Shown one piece after another: positions 1 to 7,820 of a stretch of 64,000 nucleotides of DNA (positions within the stretch are counted from its first letter, which is position 1; the number at the start of each line of letters is the position of its first letter). The DNA comes from Alphaproteobacteria bacterium (GTDB lineage: Bacteria > Pseudomonadota > Alphaproteobacteria > Reyranellales > Reyranellaceae), in NCBI GenBank assembly GCA_019635875.1, contig JAHBYP010000001.1, positions 806,001 through 870,000 of the forward strand, read 5' to 3'. The notes under the pieces are model-generated. The model was given only the letters and a program-made list of their open reading frames with translations, made no database searches and was not told the origin of the DNA. The translations under genes were made by a program, and so were the position numbers.

Positions 1-413
1 GCGTTGCCGTTGGTCGGCATGGCGATCTTCTTCACGCCCAGCTCCTTGGCCATGCTGACGGCCATCGCCAGGCCACGCGTCTTGAACGAGCCCGTGGGCA
101 GACGGCCCTCGTCCTTGACCAGGATCTCGCCCCCGCCCAGCCGTCGGGCAAGCGTCGGCAGGGGCACCAGCGGCGTCCATACCTCGCCCAGGGTGACCAC
201 GTTGCGGTCCTCGGTCACCGGCAGCAGCTCGCGAAAGCGCCACATGTCCTGCGGCCGGTCCTTCAACGCATCCTTGCTCACCGCCTTTGCCGCCGCCTCG
301 AGGTCGTAGCGCACGACGATCGGAAAACCCTTGGGCGAGAGGTTGTGCAGCGTGCCCTTGGCCAGGGGCTCGCCGGTCATGCCGCATTCGAGATGAGTGA
401 TATGGCTGCGCAC
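1..413 (-). CDS. thrC: Threonine synthase, N-terminal part (runs off the window)
   Basis: This is the first 137 codons of a minus-strand gene whose remainder lies outside the window. Threonine synthase is a PLP enzyme that converts O-phosphohomoserine to threonine. Visible are an N-terminal THLECG segment, the PLP-lysine motif GSFKTRG in the context VKDEGRLPTGSFKTRG, and the start of the NGN phosphate-binding region. I chose GTG at 413 because the HLEC motif typical of this family lies upstream of the internal ATG at 380. No ATG lies close upstream in frame. The family assignment is firm; the exact start is less so. Confidence 0.85.
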   Translation of the reverse strand, partial: MRSHITHLECGMTGEPLAKGTLHNLSPKGFPIVVRYDLEAAAKAVSKDALKDRPQDMWRFRELLPVTEDRNVVTLGEVWTPLVPLPTLARRLGGGEILVKDEGRLPTGSFKTRGLAMAVSMAKELGVKKIAMPTNGN

Positions 414-446
414 CGCGCGACTCCGGATGATGGCTTGCGAACAAGG

Positions 447-479
447 AAAAGCGCCGCCACCGCGCGGTGTCGGCGCTTC
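447..479 (-). terminator. Intrinsic-terminator-like hairpin after the RRM protein gene
   Basis: Read on the minus strand, AAGCGCCG-CACCGCGCGGTG-CGGCGCTTTTCC folds into a long GC stem whose closing A:U pairs run into a short T tract. It lies just past the stop at 526 and just before the thrC start, so it probably ends the RNA-binding-protein transcript and separates it from thrC. Confidence 0.7.
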
Positions 480-525
480 ACCTGGACCTGATCAGGATAG
501 CGCGTTCCCGGGGAACGCGCGGCGC

Positions 526-1212
526 TCAGTTGTCGTCGCCGTCGTCGTCGTCGCGGCGCCGGCGATCGCGATCGAAGTCGCGACGGCGCTCGCCGCCACC
601 ACGATCCTCCATGCCGCCGGGCGGACCGCCCGGGGGACCACCGCGATCGAAGCCGCCACCGACGCGCGGCGGATAGCCGCCACGGCCGCCGCCACGATCG
701 AAGCCGCCCCCGCCGCCGTAGCCACCGGCATCGCGGCCACCGCCGCCGCCGCCGTAGCCACCGCCGCGCGGGCCGCCATAGCCGCCCCCGCCGCCGCGGT
801 CGCCACCGTAGCCGCCACCGCCGCCGCGCGGGCCGCCATAGCCGCCACCGCCGCCACGGTCACCGCCGTAGCCGCCACCGCCGCGCGGGCCGCCGAAGCC
901 ACCGCCGCCGCCACGTGGGCCGCGATCGAAGCCACCGCCGCCGCCGCCACGCGGGCCACCGGGAGCGCGTTCCACCGCCGGCCGTACCGCAATGGCACGA
1001 CCACCCAACTGGGATCCATCCAGCGCCGTCATGGCGTTGGCGCCCGCCTCGTCGGCGGCCATTTCGACGAACGCGAAGCCCCGGCTGCGGCCGGTTTCGC
1101 GATCCATCACGATTTTCGCGGATACGACTTCGCCGTAGGGCGAGAAGATCTCGGTGAGCTGCTCGTTGCTGCAGGTGTAGGGCAGGTTGCCTACGAATAG
1201 TTTACGACTCAT
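526..1212 (-). CDS. RRM-type RNA-binding protein with long glycine/arginine-rich tail
   Basis: 228 residues. One RNA-recognition motif fills residues 3-80, with RNP2 LFVGNL at 5-10 and RNP1 RGFAFVEM at 44-51. The remaining ~140 residues are almost only G, R, Y, D and F in GGYGG/RGGGG-type repeats, ending in an acidic RRRDDDDGDDN tail. Bacterial single-RRM glycine-rich proteins bind single-stranded RNA and are often linked to cold or stress responses; that role is inferred here. The tail is low-complexity and would be disordered, as in RGG-box proteins. The gene is monocistronic, with a ~200-nt leader holding a hairpin upstream and a terminator downstream. Overlapping open frames on the other strand are by-products of the GCC/GGC repeats. 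Confidence 0.88.
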   Translation of the reverse strand: MSRKLFVGNLPYTCSNEQLTEIFSPYGEVVSAKIVMDRETGRSRGFAFVEMAADEAGANAMTALDGSQLGGRAIAVRPAVERAPGGPRGGGGGGFDRGPRGGGGGFGGPRGGGGYGGDRGGGGGYGGPRGGGGGYGGDRGGGGGYGGPRGGGYGGGGGGRDAGGYGGGGGFDRGGGRGGYPPRVGGGFDRGGPPGGPPGGMEDRGGGERRRDFDRDRRRRDDDDGDDN

Positions 1213-1677
1213 TCCACTTGGGCTCGTTAGACGGGGATTGACGGAGGATCGGTCGGGTGTGCCACCAGGGTCCCGATTCGCCCGTGCGAATCGGTGTCGG
1301 ACAGGGAAGACTGGCTCTCGCTCAATACAGGACGATTCCGAGGCAACAACCGAAACGAGTGCACGTTTGCCGGCCGGACTCGCTCTCCTAAGTCCGCCGG
1401 ACGTAACCGCACTTCACTCAGTATGGCCCGGTCCGGTGCCAAAGTCCACCCGCCCACCCGTTGATTCGGATGCCAAGCGCGGCCGTAAGTGGCGGATTTG
1501 ACGCAGAATCACAGATGATTTGCGGCCTGAGGATTGGCTGTACACGCACAACCAGATGCAGCCCTCGGGAGTCCCGGCGATTACGCATGGCGATGGCCAG
1601 CCCTTGGGGTGACGCGACGGCGGCGCGTCGTGCTATCGCTTCCACCTGATCAAACCATGGGGATCGGGGTCGTCGTC
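1213..1677. other. Divergent intergenic region between RRM protein and ThDP enzyme
   Basis: This 465-bp stretch lies between two divergent genes and holds no convincing coding sequence. It has a perfect inverted repeat, CCGATTCGC-N4-GCGAATCGG, at 1273-1294. That sits about 60-80 nt ahead of the RRM gene start and would form a hairpin in its 5' leader. A weak promoter-like TTGTTG-N16-TATTGA occurs on the minus strand near 1320-1355. I see no clear promoter for the rightward gene. Confidence 0.45.
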
Positions 1678-3381
1678 ATGTCCGCCACCGCTTCGTCGTC
1701 CAACGCTCTGGTGCGTCGCACCGGCGGACAAGTGCTGATCGACCAGCTACGCATCCACGGCGTCGACCATATCTTCGGCGTGCCGGGCGAGAGCTATCTC
1801 GCGGCCCTGAACGCTTTGTACGACCAGCGCAACGCCATCAAGTTCGTGATCTGCCGCCAGGAAGGCGGCGCCGCCAACATGGCCGAGGCCTACGGCAAGC
1901 TCACCGGCAAGCCCGGCATCTGCTTCGTCACCCGCGGTCCCGGCGCCACCAACGCCAGTATCGGGGTGCATACCGCCTTCCAGGACAGCACGCCCATGGT
2001 AATCCTGGTCGGCCAGGTGGCGCGCGAGCAGGAAGAGCGCGAGGCTTTCCAGGAGATCGACTACCGCCGGATGTTCGGTCCGCTGACGAAGTGGTCGGCG
2101 CAGATCGAGGACGCGAAGCGCATTCCCGAGCTGGTGAGCCAGGCATTCCACCGCGCCGTGTCGGGTCGCCCCGGTCCGGTGCTGCTGGCCCTGCCGGAGG
2201 ACATGCTGACCGACGAGGTCGAAGTGCCCGACGCGCGCCAGTACACGGTGGTGCGCGGCGCACCGGCGCCGGAGGACATGGAGAGGCTGCGCGGTATGCT
2301 GGAGAAGGCCCAGCGTCCGGTGATCATGCTGGGCGGTGGCGGCTGGACGAAGCAGGCCTGCGACGACATCCGCGCCTTCGCAGAGGCCAACAGGCTGCCG
2401 GTGACGACCGCCTTCCGCAACGCCGACCTGATCGACAACCGCCACCCGCAGTACATCGGCAATATCGGCCTGGGCTCGGAGCCGGCGCTCAGCAGGCGCA
2501 TCCGGGAATCCGACCTGGTGCTCGCGATCGGACCGCGGCTGGGCGAGATCACCAGCGCCGGCTACACGCTGTTCGACATTCCCGTGCCGAAGCAGCCCCT
2601 CGTGCACGTCCATGCCGGTGCCGACGAGCTGGGCCGCGTCTACGAAGCCACCTTGATGATCAACAGCGGCATGGCGAATTTCGCCAGGGCGGCGAAGGCA
2701 TTGAAGCCGGTGAGCCGGGCGCCTTGGGCCGATGATGTCGCCAGGGCGCATCTGGAGTACCTCGCCAGCATCAAGCCCACGGGCTCGGTCGGTGACGTCG
2801 ATCTCGGGGAGATCGTCGCATGGCTCAACACGCGCCTGCCCGACGACGCGCTGGTCTGCAACGGCGCCGGCAACTACGCCGGCTGGGTGCATCGCTTCTT
2901 CCAGTATCGCGGCATGCGCACCCAGCTGGCGCCGACCAGCGGCGCCATGGGCTACGGCGTGCCGGCGGCGGTGGCGGCCAAGATCGTCGAGCCGCGCCGC
3001 GTCGTGGTCGCCTTTGCCGGCGACGGCTGCTTCCTGATGAGCGGCCAGGAGTTCGCCACCGCGCTGCAGTTCGGCGCCAACCTGGTGATCGTCGTGGTCG
3101 ACAACGGCCAGTACGGCACGATCCGCATGCACCAGGAGCGTGAGTATGGCGGGCGCGGCCACGGTGTGGAGCTGCGTAACCCCGACTTCGCCGCCTACGC
3201 GCGCGCCTTCGGCGGCTATGGCGAGACGGTGCTGAAGACCGAGGAGTTCGCGCCGGCCTTCGAGCGCTGCCTGGCGTCGAGCGTGGCCTCGATCATCCAC
3301 GTCAAGACCAGCCTCGAGCAGATCACCTCGCGCACGACCATCAGCAAAATGCGCGAGGCGCACGCCGCGAAGAAGCACTAG
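1678..3381 (+). CDS. ThDP-dependent enzyme, acetolactate-synthase large-subunit-like
   Basis: 567 residues with the three-part layout of the acetolactate synthase/benzoylformate decarboxylase superfamily. An N-terminal Pyr domain carries the likely catalytic Glu62 in CRQEGGAANMAEAYG. A central domain follows. The C-terminal PP domain has the ThDP/Mg motif starting GDG at 448-450 and ending with Asn476 in VVVDNGQYG. No regulatory small subunit (ilvN) is adjacent and the gene stands alone, so it may be a catabolic 2-oxo-acid enzyme and not the biosynthetic IlvB. The frame is open further upstream to 1534. I prefer ATG 1678, which has a GGGG tract 9-10 nt ahead; ATG 1657 is possible. The substrate is unknown. 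Confidence 0.85.
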   Translation: MSATASSSNALVRRTGGQVLIDQLRIHGVDHIFGVPGESYLAALNALYDQRNAIKFVICRQEGGAANMAEAYGKLTGKPGICFVTRGPGATNASIGVHTAFQDSTPMVILVGQVAREQEEREAFQEIDYRRMFGPLTKWSAQIEDAKRIPELVSQAFHRAVSGRPGPVLLALPEDMLTDEVEVPDARQYTVVRGAPAPEDMERLRGMLEKAQRPVIMLGGGGWTKQACDDIRAFAEANRLPVTTAFRNADLIDNRHPQYIGNIGLGSEPALSRRIRESDLVLAIGPRLGEITSAGYTLFDIPVPKQPLVHVHAGADELGRVYEATLMINSGMANFARAAKALKPVSRAPWADDVARAHLEYLASIKPTGSVGDVDLGEIVAWLNTRLPDDALVCNGAGNYAGWVHRFFQYRGMRTQLAPTSGAMGYGVPAAVAAKIVEPRRVVVAFAGDGCFLMSGQEFATALQFGANLVIVVVDNGQYGTIRMHQEREYGGRGHGVELRNPDFAAYARAFGGYGETVLKTEEFAPAFERCLASSVASIIHVKTSLEQITSRTTISKMREAHAAKKH

Positions 3382-3401
3382 GCGGCGCTACGCGCCGCGC
3401 A

Positions 3402-4172
3402 TCACCAGCGAGGTGGCCGCTTCTCGTTGAAGGCGTTCAGGCCTTCCTGCGCCTCGGGCGTGGCGATGATGTTGCAGATGGTCTCGACCGTGGCCTCGAT
3501 GGCGCGGCGATACTCGAAATCGTTGGTGCGCAGGTAGCTGTCGCGCGCCAGTTTCATCACCACAGGCGATTTCCGGGCGAAGTCCCGGGCCAGTGCGCGC
3601 GCCGCTTCCTTGACCTCGGCCTGTGGCACCACGCGATTGATGATGCCGATGCGCTCGGCCTCGACGGCGCTGATCGGATCGCCGTTGAACAGCAGCTCGA
3701 AGGCCTTGTGGCGGCCGATCTGGCGCGGCAGGTGAACGAAGTGCATCGCCGGGATCACGCCGACCTGGATCTCGGGGTAGCCGATGCTGGCGGTGTCGGC
3801 GGCGACGATGCAGTCGCAGGTCACCGCCAGGGTCACGCCGGCGGCGCGCGCCGGACCCGTCAGCGCCGCGATGGTCGGCTTGCCCATGCGGTACTGCATG
3901 TCGTGGACGCCGAAATAGAGCTTCTCGAGGAAGCGCCGCAGCCGCATGCCATCGCCGCCCTGCATCATCGCCAGGTCCATGCCGCCGGAGAAGGCGCGAT
4001 CGAAGGCGCTGGTCAGGATCACCGCGCGCACGCCCTCGTCGTCCCGCGCCCTGGCGTAGGCGGCGAGCAGGTCGTCGACCAGCGCATGATTGATGGCGTT
4101 GACCGGCGCGCGGTTCATGGTGATCTCCGCCACCCTGTCGTGCACGGCGTAGTCCAGCGTCTCGAAGCTCAC
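3402..4172 (-). CDS. Enoyl-CoA hydratase/isomerase family protein lacking one catalytic Glu
   Basis: 256 residues of the crotonase fold, covering the family's usual length. The oxyanion-hole segment AFSGGMDL is at 60-67 and the YPEIQVGVIP motif keeps Glu134, which matches rat hydratase Glu164. The position matching rat Glu144 is Thr114 in AAGVTLAVTCD, so the usual two-Glu hydration chemistry looks incomplete. Enzymes with a single acid are often isomerases or other crotonase activities. The gene converges on the preceding ThDP enzyme with 20 bp between them. The specific substrate cannot be told. Confidence 0.85.
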   Translation of the reverse strand: MSFETLDYAVHDRVAEITMNRAPVNAINHALVDDLLAAYARARDDEGVRAVILTSAFDRAFSGGMDLAMMQGGDGMRLRRFLEKLYFGVHDMQYRMGKPTIAALTGPARAAGVTLAVTCDCIVAADTASIGYPEIQVGVIPAMHFVHLPRQIGRHKAFELLFNGDPISAVEAERIGIINRVVPQAEVKEAARALARDFARKSPVVMKLARDSYLRTNDFEYRRAIEATVETICNIIATPEAQEGLNAFNEKRPPRW

Positions 4173-4189
4173 TGCATTCCTCTTGATGG

Positions 4190-4594
4190 TCAGGCCGCTA
4201 GGATCGGAACGTTGTATTGCGGCAGCAGGGTATCGCGTGTCACGAGCGTCAGGCCTTCGATCATCGCTTGAGCGATCAGCAAGCGGTCGAAAGGATCACG
4301 ATGGTGCCGGGTAGAGACGAAACACGAAGCGCGTGAGCGATCTCGATGGCAAGGAGTCGAAAGCCGGAACTGGTGATTGTCGGCACGAACTCGGGCGGCA
4401 ACACGAGCTTGCCTGTTCCCACCTTGATGGCCGCTTCCCAGATCGAGGCCATGCTGACGTAGACTTCGTTTCCGCGATCCGCGAGCGCGGCATGTGCTTC
4501 TGGACGCAGCTCCTCGGGCGTCAGCAACGCCCAGAGCAGCCTCGGGCGTCAGCAACGCCCAGAGCAGCGCATTCGTGTCGAGAAGAAACCTCAC
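4190..4594 (-). pseudogene. vapC: VapC-family PIN-domain toxin, scrambled by two frame changes
   Basis: The ends read as a PIN-domain RNase: LLDTNALLWALLTPE at the start (first Asp), then HHRDPFDRLLIAQAM and LVTRDTLLPQYN at the end. The middle of the same frame is nonsense. The missing core, including SMASIWEAAIKVGTGKL with its conserved Glu, is intact in another frame at 4276-4527. A perfect 28-bp tandem duplication (4513-4568) throws the frame by +1. A one-base loss near 4304-4312 restores it, so the frame stays open with about 65 wrong residues. The GTG start overlaps the antitoxin stop (GTGA), as usual in vapBC operons. It is almost certainly inactive unless the sequence is wrong here. 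Confidence 0.8.
4513..4568. repeat. Perfect 28-bp tandem duplication inside vapC
   Basis: Two identical, abutting 28-bp copies occupy 4513-4540 and 4541-4568, each running CTCGGGCG...CCAGAGCAGC on the plus strand. Because 28 is not a multiple of three, the second copy shifts the toxin frame right after codon ~19. Deleting one copy would restore the frame into the PIN-domain core. Confidence 0.95.
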
Positions 4595-4871
4595 GTCTTG
4601 TCGGGTGGATGCTTGTCGCCTTCATAAAACAGGCGCTCGATCTCGGCATTGGTTTCGGGGGAGTCCCAGTCGTCCGCCATCCAGATATTGCCGCGCAGCA
4701 ATCCGAGCTTGCGCGGCTCTTTGCTCTCGACCTGCGTAGTACCGCCCTCAACGGGCACCAGGCGCATCTCATGATCGCCCGACGTCTTGACGATCACCTG
4801 ATCGCCGGCGGCGCGCGCTCGATGAGCTTGGAGAACTCCTCGTCGGCTTTGTAAATGACAGTGTCGGGCAT
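4591..4871 (-). pseudogene. Phd/YefM-like antitoxin with a frameshift
   Basis: The partner of the VapC remnant. From ATG 4871 it reads MPDTVIYKADEEFSKLIERA, then loses frame near 4806-4814. The product continues one frame over as GDQVIVKTSGDHEMRLVPV and on to the stop at 4591. Joined, this has the Phd/prevent-host-death layout (FSKLIERAAAGDQVIV...MRLVPV) with a toxin-binding tail. A single missing base in the CG-rich run would explain the break. An in-frame remnant could start at 4797 (68 residues). Both halves of the module are therefore damaged. Confidence 0.65.
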
Positions 4872-4934
4872 GGCGTCCTCGCGCCGCCGATCATAATCGC
4901 GCTTGACCGGCGGCGCCACGAGGTATAGCACAAC

Positions 4935-4998
4935 GGCACCGTGGGATTTGAGCCGACCGGCTTGCGGCCACGTTAAAAACCGCTAAAAGGTCGGAGGC
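4935..4998 (+). promoter_or_regulatory. SAM-II riboswitch aptamer upstream of metZ
   Basis: The stretch matches the SAM-II consensus (Rfam family SAM_alpha): GATTTGA-CC, GCTTGC, CACGT-TAAAA and GCTAAAAGG in order with the right spacing. Stem P1 is CGTGG 4940-4944 with CCACG 4968-4972. The pseudoknot pairs CCGACC 4953-4958 with GGTCGG 4989-4994. SAM-II aptamers occur upstream of metA/metX/metZ genes in alphaproteobacteria and turn them off when S-adenosylmethionine is plentiful. Here the aptamer lies about 80 nt before metZ, followed by a terminator. Confidence 0.9.
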
Positions 4999-5003
4999 CC
5001 ACG

Positions 5004-5035
5004 AAAAAGCCCCGACCGAACGGTCGGGGCTTTTT
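5004..5035 (+). terminator. Riboswitch-controlled intrinsic terminator
   Basis: AAAAA-GCCCCGACCG-AA-CGGTCGGGGC-TTTTT is a perfect 10-bp GC hairpin flanked by A5/T5, between the SAM-II aptamer and metZ. Its 5' arm contains CCGACC (5012-5017), the same sequence as the aptamer's pseudoknot strand at 4953-4958. So GGTCGG 4989-4994 can pair either in the SAM-bound pseudoknot or with the terminator arm. That is a ready-made antiterminator switch. Confidence 0.9.
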
Positions 5036-5074
5036 CGTTGCGCCGGCCGCGAGCTCGCGCAGGAGGGTGAGACA

Positions 5075-6295
5075 ATGGACGGCGATCAACGGGCGCGTAT
5101 CGATGCGGCGCGCAAGGAAAGCCAGAAGACCTGGCGGGCGGCCACGCGCGCGGTGCGCGGCGGGCTGAAGCGCTCGAACTTCGAGGAGACGTCGGAGGCG
5201 CTGTTCCTGACCTCGGGCTACGTCTATCCCAACGCCGAGGAGGCCGAGGCCGCCTTCGCCGGCACGATCGACCGCCTGCAGTACTCGCGCTTCGGCAACC
5301 CCACTGTCACCATGTTCGAGGACCGGCTGGCGGCGCTGGAAGGTGCCGAGGCGTGTCGGGCGACGGCGACGGGGATGAGCGCCGTGTTCTACGCGCTGCT
5401 CTCGCTCTTGCGCGCCGGCGATCGCATTGTCGCCGCACGCCAGCTCTTCGGCTCGTGTCACTACATCGTCACCGAGCTGCTGCCGCGCTTTGGTATCGAG
5501 CATGAGCTGGTCGATGGCCGCGATCTCGACGCCTGGAAGAAGGCGCTGTCGAAGCCGGCCAAGGCAGTGCTGTTCGAGACGCCCTCAAACCCGACGCTCG
5601 ACATCGTCGACATCAAGGCGGTCACTGAGCTGGCTCATGCCGCCGGCGCCCGCGTCGTGCTCGACAACGCCTTCGCCACGCCGATCCTGCAGCGGCCGAT
5701 CGAGCACGGCGTCGATATCGTCGTGCACTCCGCCACCAAGTACATCGACGGCCAGGGCCGCACCCTGGGCGGCGCCATCCTGGGGCCGAAGAAGTACATC
5801 CTCGACGAGCTGCAGCCGATCACCCGCAACACCGGGCCCAGCATGAGCCCGTTCAACGCCTGGGTGATGGTCAAGGGCCTGGAGACCCTGCCGCTGCGCG
5901 TCGAAAAACACTGCGCCAATGCCCAGCGCGTCGCCGACGAGCTGGCGGCGCATCCCGCCGTGGCGCGCGTGATCTATCCCGGCCGCAAGGACCATCCGCA
6001 GCACAAGCTGGCGATGAAGCAGCTCTCGGCGCCCGGCGGCATCGTCGCCTTCGACCTGAAAGCGGGCAAATGGGCGGCGTTCGAGACGCTCAACCGCCTG
6101 CGCCTGGTCGACATCTCCAACAATCTCGGCGACGCCAAGAGCCTGATCACCCATCCGGCGACGACGACGCACAAGCGCATCGGCGGGGTCGAGCGCGCCA
6201 AGCTCGGCATCGGCGACGGCCTGCTGCGCATCTCGGTCGGCCTCGAGGATGTCGAGGACATCATCGAGGATCTGACGCAGGCGCTGGCCGGCTGA
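5075..6295 (+). CDS. metZ: O-succinylhomoserine sulfhydrylase
   Basis: 406 residues of the Cys/Met-metabolism PLP family. It makes homocysteine directly from O-succinylhomoserine and sulfide for methionine synthesis. The PLP lysine is Lys222 in HSATKYIDGQGRTLGG. The N-terminal YSRFGNPTVTMFEDRLAALEG and the substrate-loop ETPSNPTLD are also typical. The MetZ subgroup, as opposed to cystathionine gamma-synthase or MetY, is inferred from the GQGRTLGG motif and the SAM-II control. The start at 5075 has a strong GGAGGG Shine-Dalgarno 8 nt upstream. The stop overlaps the tenA start (TGATG), so the two genes are translationally coupled. Confidence 0.92.
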   Translation: MDGDQRARIDAARKESQKTWRAATRAVRGGLKRSNFEETSEALFLTSGYVYPNAEEAEAAFAGTIDRLQYSRFGNPTVTMFEDRLAALEGAEACRATATGMSAVFYALLSLLRAGDRIVAARQLFGSCHYIVTELLPRFGIEHELVDGRDLDAWKKALSKPAKAVLFETPSNPTLDIVDIKAVTELAHAAGARVVLDNAFATPILQRPIEHGVDIVVHSATKYIDGQGRTLGGAILGPKKYILDELQPITRNTGPSMSPFNAWVMVKGLETLPLRVEKHCANAQRVADELAAHPAVARVIYPGRKDHPQHKLAMKQLSAPGGIVAFDLKAGKWAAFETLNRLRLVDISNNLGDAKSLITHPATTTHKRIGGVERAKLGIGDGLLRISVGLEDVEDIIEDLTQALAG

Positions 6296-6906
6296 TGTCG
6301 CTGTCGGCGGCGCTGTGGGCGGCGAACGCCGACGGCGCCGCGCGCATCCTCGCGCATCCGTTCGTCCGCGGCCTGGGTGACGGCAGGCTGCCGCGCGCCA
6401 GCTTCGAGCGCTACGTCGCGCAGGATGCCTATTTCCTCGAGGCCTTCGCGCGCGCCTACGCCTTCTGCCTCGCGCACTCGACGGCGCGCGACGACCTCTA
6501 CGGCTTCGCCGAGCTGATCGGCGGCGTGATCGACGAGCTGAAGCTGCACAAGGGCTACGCCGCGCGCTGGAACGTCGATCTCGTCGGCGTGATGCCGGCG
6601 CCGGCGACGCGTGCCTACACCGATTTTCTGCTCGACACCGCGACGCGTGGCGTCCTGGGCGAGACCATCGCCGCGATGACGCCGTGCATGCGGCTCTACG
6701 CCTGGCTTGGCCAGAGCCTCGCCAAGGCAGATGTCGCGCCGCTCTATGCCGAATGGGTTCGGACCTATGCCGATCCCGGCTTCGAGTCGCTGGCGGTGCG
6801 GCTGGAGGAATTGCTTGATCGGCATGCCGCCGACACGCCCGACGTGCACGACAACTACGCCCGCGCGATGGCATTGGAGTATGGCTTCTTCGACGCCAAC
6901 GCCTAA
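6295..6906 (+). CDS. tenA: TenA family thiaminase II / aminopyrimidine aminohydrolase
   Basis: 203 residues, full length for TenA. The family hydrolyses aminopyrimidine breakdown products of thiamine so that HMP can be salvaged. The expected active-site residues line up: Asp44 (YVAQDAYF), Cys131 (TPCMRLYAWLG) and Glu195 (ALEYGFFD). That places it with the catalytic Cys class. ATG 6295 overlaps the metZ stop, putting a thiamine-salvage gene in the SAM-controlled metZ transcript. It overlaps the convergent downstream gene by 4 bp. Confidence 0.88.
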   Translation: MSLSAALWAANADGAARILAHPFVRGLGDGRLPRASFERYVAQDAYFLEAFARAYAFCLAHSTARDDLYGFAELIGGVIDELKLHKGYAARWNVDLVGVMPAPATRAYTDFLLDTATRGVLGETIAAMTPCMRLYAWLGQSLAKADVAPLYAEWVRTYADPGFESLAVRLEELLDRHAADTPDVHDNYARAMALEYGFFDANA

Positions 6907-7820
6907 TCGGCGATCGCTTCGACCTCGGCGCGCACCAGCGTCTCGATCTCTGGCGCGGGAATGCGCGCCAACTCGCCAAGGCTGCGTCCGCGCGCTACGC
7001 GCTCGGCGATGGCGAGGCCCAGCGCGTAGCCGCTGCGGGCGGGGATGTCGCCGCGATAGCCGTAGGAAAGATAGCGGGCGCGGGTCTGGCCGTCGGTGGC
7101 GCCGAGAACCGGCGGCAACGCGCGCGCGATCCTGCGCAAAAGCTCAGGCGTGATCGCCGCGAGATCACTGTCGCCCAGCAGCATGCGCCGACGCGTGATG
7201 CCGGGGTTCAGTACGCCGCAGGCATGGACCGCGAGGCCTTCCTTCCAGATTCCGAGCCACAGCGTATCGCCGCCGGGCAGGATCAGGCTGGGATTCACCT
7301 GATGGTGATAGAGATGAAAGCATTCGTGATCGAGCAGGATGCCGAGATCCGCGCTGCGGCCGTGAATATGAACGACGCCATCGAGCCCGACGAACAGGGC
7401 GAGCCGGTCGCGCCACAGCCGCACGCGCGCATCAAAGCTCAGGAACGACAGCATGATCGTCATCGGCGCATCGTTCGTCGCGTCGGGCAGGTGACGCCGG
7501 AAGCGCTCGACCTGCTCGCGCCAGACCTGCGGGAACGCCAGCGACAGGCGACGCACCTCGTCGGCGATGGGATCGAAAATCTCCAACCAGCGCACGAGGT
7601 CGATGCGGCCAATGCCGGCACTTTGCTGAACGGCGAGGTGCGGCTGGAAATACCCGGCAATCACCGCCCGTGCCCGCGCCTCGATCGACTCGCCGCGGCC
7701 GGCGTCGTAGACCGGCCAGAAGCTCGGCAGCAGATCGGTCGCGCCGGATTGCTGACCGAGAGCTGGCCGCGTCACCGTCGCGGCCAGCGCGCCGGCGAGG
7801 AGGGTGCGACGGGCGAGCAT
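6903..7820 (-). CDS. Exported HExxH (DUF2268-like) putative zinc protease
   Basis: 305 residues starting with a twin-arginine-like signal (ARRTLLAGALAATVTRPALG), so it is probably periplasmic. A gluzincin-type motif HECFH is at 165-169, with Glu194 in WKEGLAVHACG as the likely third zinc ligand; DUF2268 predicted proteases have this arrangement. ATG 7820 overlaps the stop of the upstream kinase-like gene (TGATG). A GTG one codon earlier is possible. Substrate unknown. Confidence 0.65.
   Translation of the reverse strand: MLARRTLLAGALAATVTRPALGQQSGATDLLPSFWPVYDAGRGESIEARARAVIAGYFQPHLAVQQSAGIGRIDLVRWLEIFDPIADEVRRLSLAFPQVWREQVERFRRHLPDATNDAPMTIMLSFLSFDARVRLWRDRLALFVGLDGVVHIHGRSADLGILLDHECFHLYHHQVNPSLILPGGDTLWLGIWKEGLAVHACGVLNPGITRRRMLLGDSDLAAITPELLRRIARALPPVLGATDGQTRARYLSYGYRGDIPARSGYALGLAIAERVARGRSLGELARIPAPEIETLVRAEVEAIAD

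Noticed and set aside
397..1200. Long Ala-rich open frames on both strands across the RRM gene
   Set aside because: They are other-frame readings of the GGC/GCC-rich glycine tail. Only the minus frame at 526-1212 has a recognisable domain (RRM with RNP1 and RNP2).
1747..3378. 543-codon open frame antisense to the ThDP enzyme
   Set aside because: High GC content keeps antisense frames open. Its His/Arg/Gly-rich product has no motif, while the plus strand has the complete ThDP signature.
4935..4998. tRNA-like look of the region before metZ
   Set aside because: A TTCAAAT-like loop is visible on the complement, but no T-stem, acceptor stem or anticodon arm can be formed. The SAM-II consensus explains the sequence fully.
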